Below, piece after piece: positions 61,573 to 64,000 of a stretch of DNA of 64,000 nucleotides. The translations under genes and the position numbers were made by a program. Below the pieces are notes generated by a model, which saw nothing but the letters and a program-made list of their open reading frames with translations, was not told the DNA's origin and ran no database searches. The stretch covers positions 1,178,001-1,242,000 of the forward strand of contig NZ_VIWX01000001.1 of NCBI RefSeq assembly GCF_007829955.1, written 5' to 3'. This DNA comes from Saccharopolyspora dendranthemae. Lineage in GTDB: Bacteria > Actinomycetota > Actinomycetes > Mycobacteriales > Pseudonocardiaceae. Position 1 is the first letter of the stretch; each line of letters begins with the position of its first letter.

Positions 61573-64000
61573 CTACCGCCTGCGGTGGGACGAGGACGGG
61601 TAATCGTAGTAGCGGTCGTCGTACTCCTCGGATGGCGAGCGACGCCGACGAGGCGGAACGCCCAAGCCGAGATCCGTCTCGCGCGTGAACCCGCTACCCG
61701 AGTCGGCGTGCGGGTCGTAACCCCGGTAGCCGTCGACGAACCCGTCGTTGTCGACGTTGTTCAACCGCGGAGTCGTCCCAGGAAGGATCGTGCGCCGTCC
61801 ATCAGGACCCTGGTGGAAGTGACCGCTCACGGTCATCGCGGAATGGATGTTGCGGCGATCCACGTGCCGGACCGAGTCCCACTCGGTCTGGTACTGCATC
61901 CGGTCCAGCAGATCCTGCGGCAGGTTCTGCGACGCCATGTGAATCATGTTGCCGGAGGACTGGATCTGGTAGATCTGACCGGACATCGGCACGTACCAAC
62001 GGCCGTTGTGCCGGATCGGTTCTCCGCCGTCGGGAACCACGAACTGGTGCGCCGCCACCGCGCTCGGCGTCACCGACACGTAGCCCGAGTCACGCGCGTG
62101 CTCACCCCCGTGCACGTGCGACACCAGGTCGTAATCCCGACCCCACGACGTCATGCCATCCCGGAAGATCACTTCCGGCGCACGCGTATCACCCCGGTAC
62201 ATCCACTGCGGCCGCTGCGGGTTCGCCCGCAACTGCGGGTTGTCCAGCGTCACCGGACCGCTGGATGGGGACGGCGCCGTCGTGTAGGTGCCGTAGGCCG
62301 GCCGGCTCGCCGAGGACGAGTGGTGCGACCGCAAGGAGTGGTGGGATCGCGACGAGTGGTGGGACCTCGTCGAGTGGTGCGAGCGCGAGGACTCGTGCGA
62401 GTGGCGCGACCGCGACGAGTGCCGGGAGTCGTCCGAGGGCGGCAGGCCGGGCGAGAGGTCGGCTTGATCGGTGCTCGGCGCGTGTTCCTGGCGTGGCCGG
62501 ATCTCGGCGTTGCCGAAGAAGCGGGCGACGTCCTGGATGGCGCGGGCGTCGACGTCGCCGGTCTCCAGCACCACCCTGCGGTCCTCGTCGAACCCGGGGT
62601 GCAACCGCACGTGGTTGGCGAAATCGCGCACCGTGCGATCCTCGCCGTCCCAGAGGGTCAGGTGCTCGCCGTCCTGGCTGGCGGTGACCCGGACGACCTG
62701 CTCGTCCGCGTTCGGACTGGTGTCGCGGCCGTGCTGGACCAGCGCCGAGACGTCCTCGCCCGGGCTCGGGTAGTGCAGTCCGTCGCGGGTCGGCACAGCC
62801 AGCGTCTGGAAGTCGTCGGTGGCTCCGCTGCGGCGCCAGGGTTCGGTTGCCGCGAAGAGCTCCACGATCTGCTGTTCGGCCGCCTTGCTCAGCGGCAACA
62901 CCTCCAAGAGGTCCAGCAGGTCGTTGATCTGGGCTTCGTCGGAGCGGTCGCCGGTCTCGTCGCCCAACAGCCTCGGGTTCTCGAGCAGCGAGTCGATGCG
63001 GTCGTGGGTCGCGGGGTCCTGCGCTGCGGCGACCATCGCCGACGCGAGCTCCACCCGGGCCTGCCACTCCCCCTTGTCGGTGCTGCTGGGGAACATCCGG
63101 AACTCCCAGCGGTCGTTCGCACCGCCCTGGACGTGCTCGAAGTTCAGCCCTTCGTTGCGGCTGGAGTTCAGCGTGCGGACGTCCTCGGGCGTGCGGGCGG
63201 TGTCGGCGCGCGGCGGAACCGGCATCGGGCCGACCGCGCGGAGTTCTCGCTGCGGCCCGCCCATCGTCGAGTTCGCCATCCGGTACAGCGACTGCTCGCG
63301 GGCCTTGGCCAGACCCGCGAGGGCGACGCTCGCACCCGGGGTGAAGGCGGCTCCCTCGTGGCTGACGTTGACGTGCCCGCCACCCTCGTCGACCGAACCG
63401 CCGTACTTCTCCACGACAGAACGGATGGTGTCGACTGCGGTTTCGAAGCGCTGCCAGGAGCGCGCGTCGCCGGCGAGCTTCTCCGACACCGCCTCGATCC
63501 CGCTCTCGAGCGTGTCCTCGTCGACCAGGCGCCAGCGGTCAGGCGCCTTCTTCACCAAGCCGGAGGCCAGTTCCTGGCCATCGCGCCAGTCCCCCAGCCC
63601 GGCGTCGCGGAAAGCGGCGCCGAGTTCCTGCACGGCGACGTCGAAGTGCTCCTCCGGAACGGTGAACTCGATCTCGGTGCCGAACCGGGCCCCGGGCCGG
63701 CTGCTCGCGCCGCCGGGAACACCGCTCGCGTAGTACTGCACGGGACGGACGCCGGCAGCAGCGGCCGAACGCGCGGCCCGGTACGCGTCGAGCACCGCGG
63801 CGAAGCGCTGCTCGCGAGGCACCGAGGAGGCGGGGGCGGAGTCGTCGGAGCGGACCTGCCCGCCGTCGCTGACCGTGCCGCCCTGGCTCGGAGGAAGCCC
63901 GGGACGCCGATCGTAGTAGTAATACGAGTTGCTCGACGGCGGGTAGTACGAGGAGGACGAGCTGGTCGTCGGGTAGCTGGACGTCGGGATCGAGCGGCTG
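61573..64000 (-). CDS. Amidoligase-like / ADP-ribosyltransferase fusion protein (N-terminus off window)
   Basis: At least 809 residues; the frame stays open through a Ser/Tyr-rich stretch to the right edge, so the true start is probably outside. The amidoligase-like domain (about 63690-63040) shows FGTEIEFT, GGHVNVSHEG and DRWEFRMFPS, the ExE/HVxV/EFR pattern of Amidoligase_2. A middle domain and a His/Ser/Arg repeat (about 62307-62400) follow. The C-terminal domain (about 62205-61830) begins MYRGDTRAPEVIFRDGM, then GYVSVTPSAVAAHQF and QTEWDSVRHVDRRNI: the Arg, STS-like and QxE elements of pertussis-toxin-S1/scabin-type ADP-ribosyltransferases. This is likely a polymorphic toxin, with NAD+ as donor; its target is unknown. 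Confidence 0.85.
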   Translation of the reverse strand, partial: SRSIPTSSYPTTSSSSSYYPPSSNSYYYYDRRPGLPPSQGGTVSDGGQVRSDDSAPASSVPREQRFAAVLDAYRAARSAAAAGVRPVQYYASGVPGGASSRPGARFGTEIEFTVPEEHFDVAVQELGAAFRDAGLGDWRDGQELASGLVKKAPDRWRLVDEDTLESGIEAVSEKLAGDARSWQRFETAVDTIRSVVEKYGGSVDEGGGHVNVSHEGAAFTPGASVALAGLAKAREQSLYRMANSTMGGPQRELRAVGPMPVPPRADTARTPEDVRTLNSSRNEGLNFEHVQGGANDRWEFRMFPSSTDKGEWQARVELASAMVAAAQDPATHDRIDSLLENPRLLGDETGDRSDEAQINDLLDLLEVLPLSKAAEQQIVELFAATEPWRRSGATDDFQTLAVPTRDGLHYPSPGEDVSALVQHGRDTSPNADEQVVRVTASQDGEHLTLWDGEDRTVRDFANHVRLHPGFDEDRRVVLETGDVDARAIQDVARFFGNAEIRPRQEHAPSTDQADLSPGLPPSDDSRHSSRSRHSHESSRSHHSTRSHHSSRSHHSLRSHHSSSASRPAYGTYTTAPSPSSGPVTLDNPQLRANPQRPQWMYRGDTRAPEVIFRDGMTSWGRDYDLVSHVHGGEHARDSGYVSVTPSAVAAHQFVVPDGGEPIRHNGRWYVPMSGQIYQIQSSGNMIHMASQNLPQDLLDRMQYQTEWDSVRHVDRRNIHSAMTVSGHFHQGPDGRRTILPGTTPRLNNVDNDGFVDGYRGYDPHADSGSGFTRETDLGLGVPPRRRRSPSEEYDDRYYDYPSSSHRRR
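62307..62400 (-). repeat. 18-bp tandem repeat encoding RSHHS(S/T/L)
   Basis: Four consecutive 18-base units encode RSHHST, RSHHSS, RSHHSL, RSHHSS, preceded by degenerate RSRHSHE and SSRSHH copies. It lies between the middle and toxin domains of the amidoligase/ART protein. Clustered histidines could bind Zn or Ni, or the run may simply be a flexible linker whose copy number varies by slippage. Confidence 0.8.

Overview
The window is a high-GC actinomycete chromosome segment. Evidence: frequent GTG starts, GTGA/ATGA coupled genes, a mycothiol-type maleylpyruvate isomerase-fold protein, a tuberculostearic-acid gene pair, PucR regulators and a CbxX/EccA-like secretion ATPase. A Pseudonocardiales member (Saccharopolyspora/Amycolatopsis-like) fits best, but the genus is inferred. 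No rRNA, tRNA, CRISPR array, transposase or replication origin was seen. Almost all of the window is coding, and nearly every gene sits opposite long spurious open frames typical of about 70% GC.

1-5.1 kb: two paralogous PAS-GGDEF-EAL proteins with intact GGDEF but ruined EAL sites flank a DUF574 methyltransferase. 5.5-6.9 kb: FprA-type ferredoxin-NADP reductase behind a possible iron box. 7.0-13.5 kb: a nitrogen-salvage operon (fused urease gamma/beta, divergent urease alpha, YtcJ-type amidohydrolase, MHS-family transporter) divergent from a PucR regulator. 13.8-25.4 kb: housekeeping and accessory metabolism, with a semialdehyde dehydrogenase, RlmA-type rRNA methyltransferase, lipase-maturation-factor homologue, VOC protein, the tmsA/tmsB pair for 10-methyl fatty acids, a class III cyclase with a UspA protein, an APC permease and coaA. 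25.5-29.9 kb: proline catabolism (pruA, PRODH) with a divergent PucR-type regulator. 30-40.8 kb: secreted 5'-nucleotidase, a CKX-like flavoprotein, MmyB-type regulator with SDR and DsbA/FrnE protein, the vdcBCD hydroxyarylate decarboxylase operon with an AraC regulator, a DinB-fold protein and a secreted S33 peptidase.

40.8-52.5 kb is the most striking region. Two near-consensus Zur boxes bracket a run of GTGA-coupled genes: an ATP-grasp ligase, a DUF364 (putative heavy-metal-chelation) protein, a cysteine-synthase-fold PLP enzyme, a dipeptide-epimerase-type enolase, an MFS exporter and a methyltransferase. An Opp/Ni-type ABC importer (Tat lipoprotein, two permeases, double ATPase) and a GNAT acetyltransferase follow. 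The logic (build, export, re-import, zinc-repressed) parallels the staphylopine system, but the enzymes differ. I propose a zincophore locus of a type I do not recognise.

52.7-64 kb: a macrolide 2'-phosphotransferase homologue, then an operon with a beta-helix/tandem-AAA (EccA-like) fusion, an unknown protein, a very large Pro/Ala-rich protein ending in a degenerate ADP-ribosyltransferase-like domain, and a protein fusing an amidoligase-like domain, a His/Ser/Arg repeat and a pertussis-toxin-S1-like ADP-ribosyltransferase domain. This last gene runs off the right edge. It looks like a polymorphic-toxin or type-VII-like export locus.
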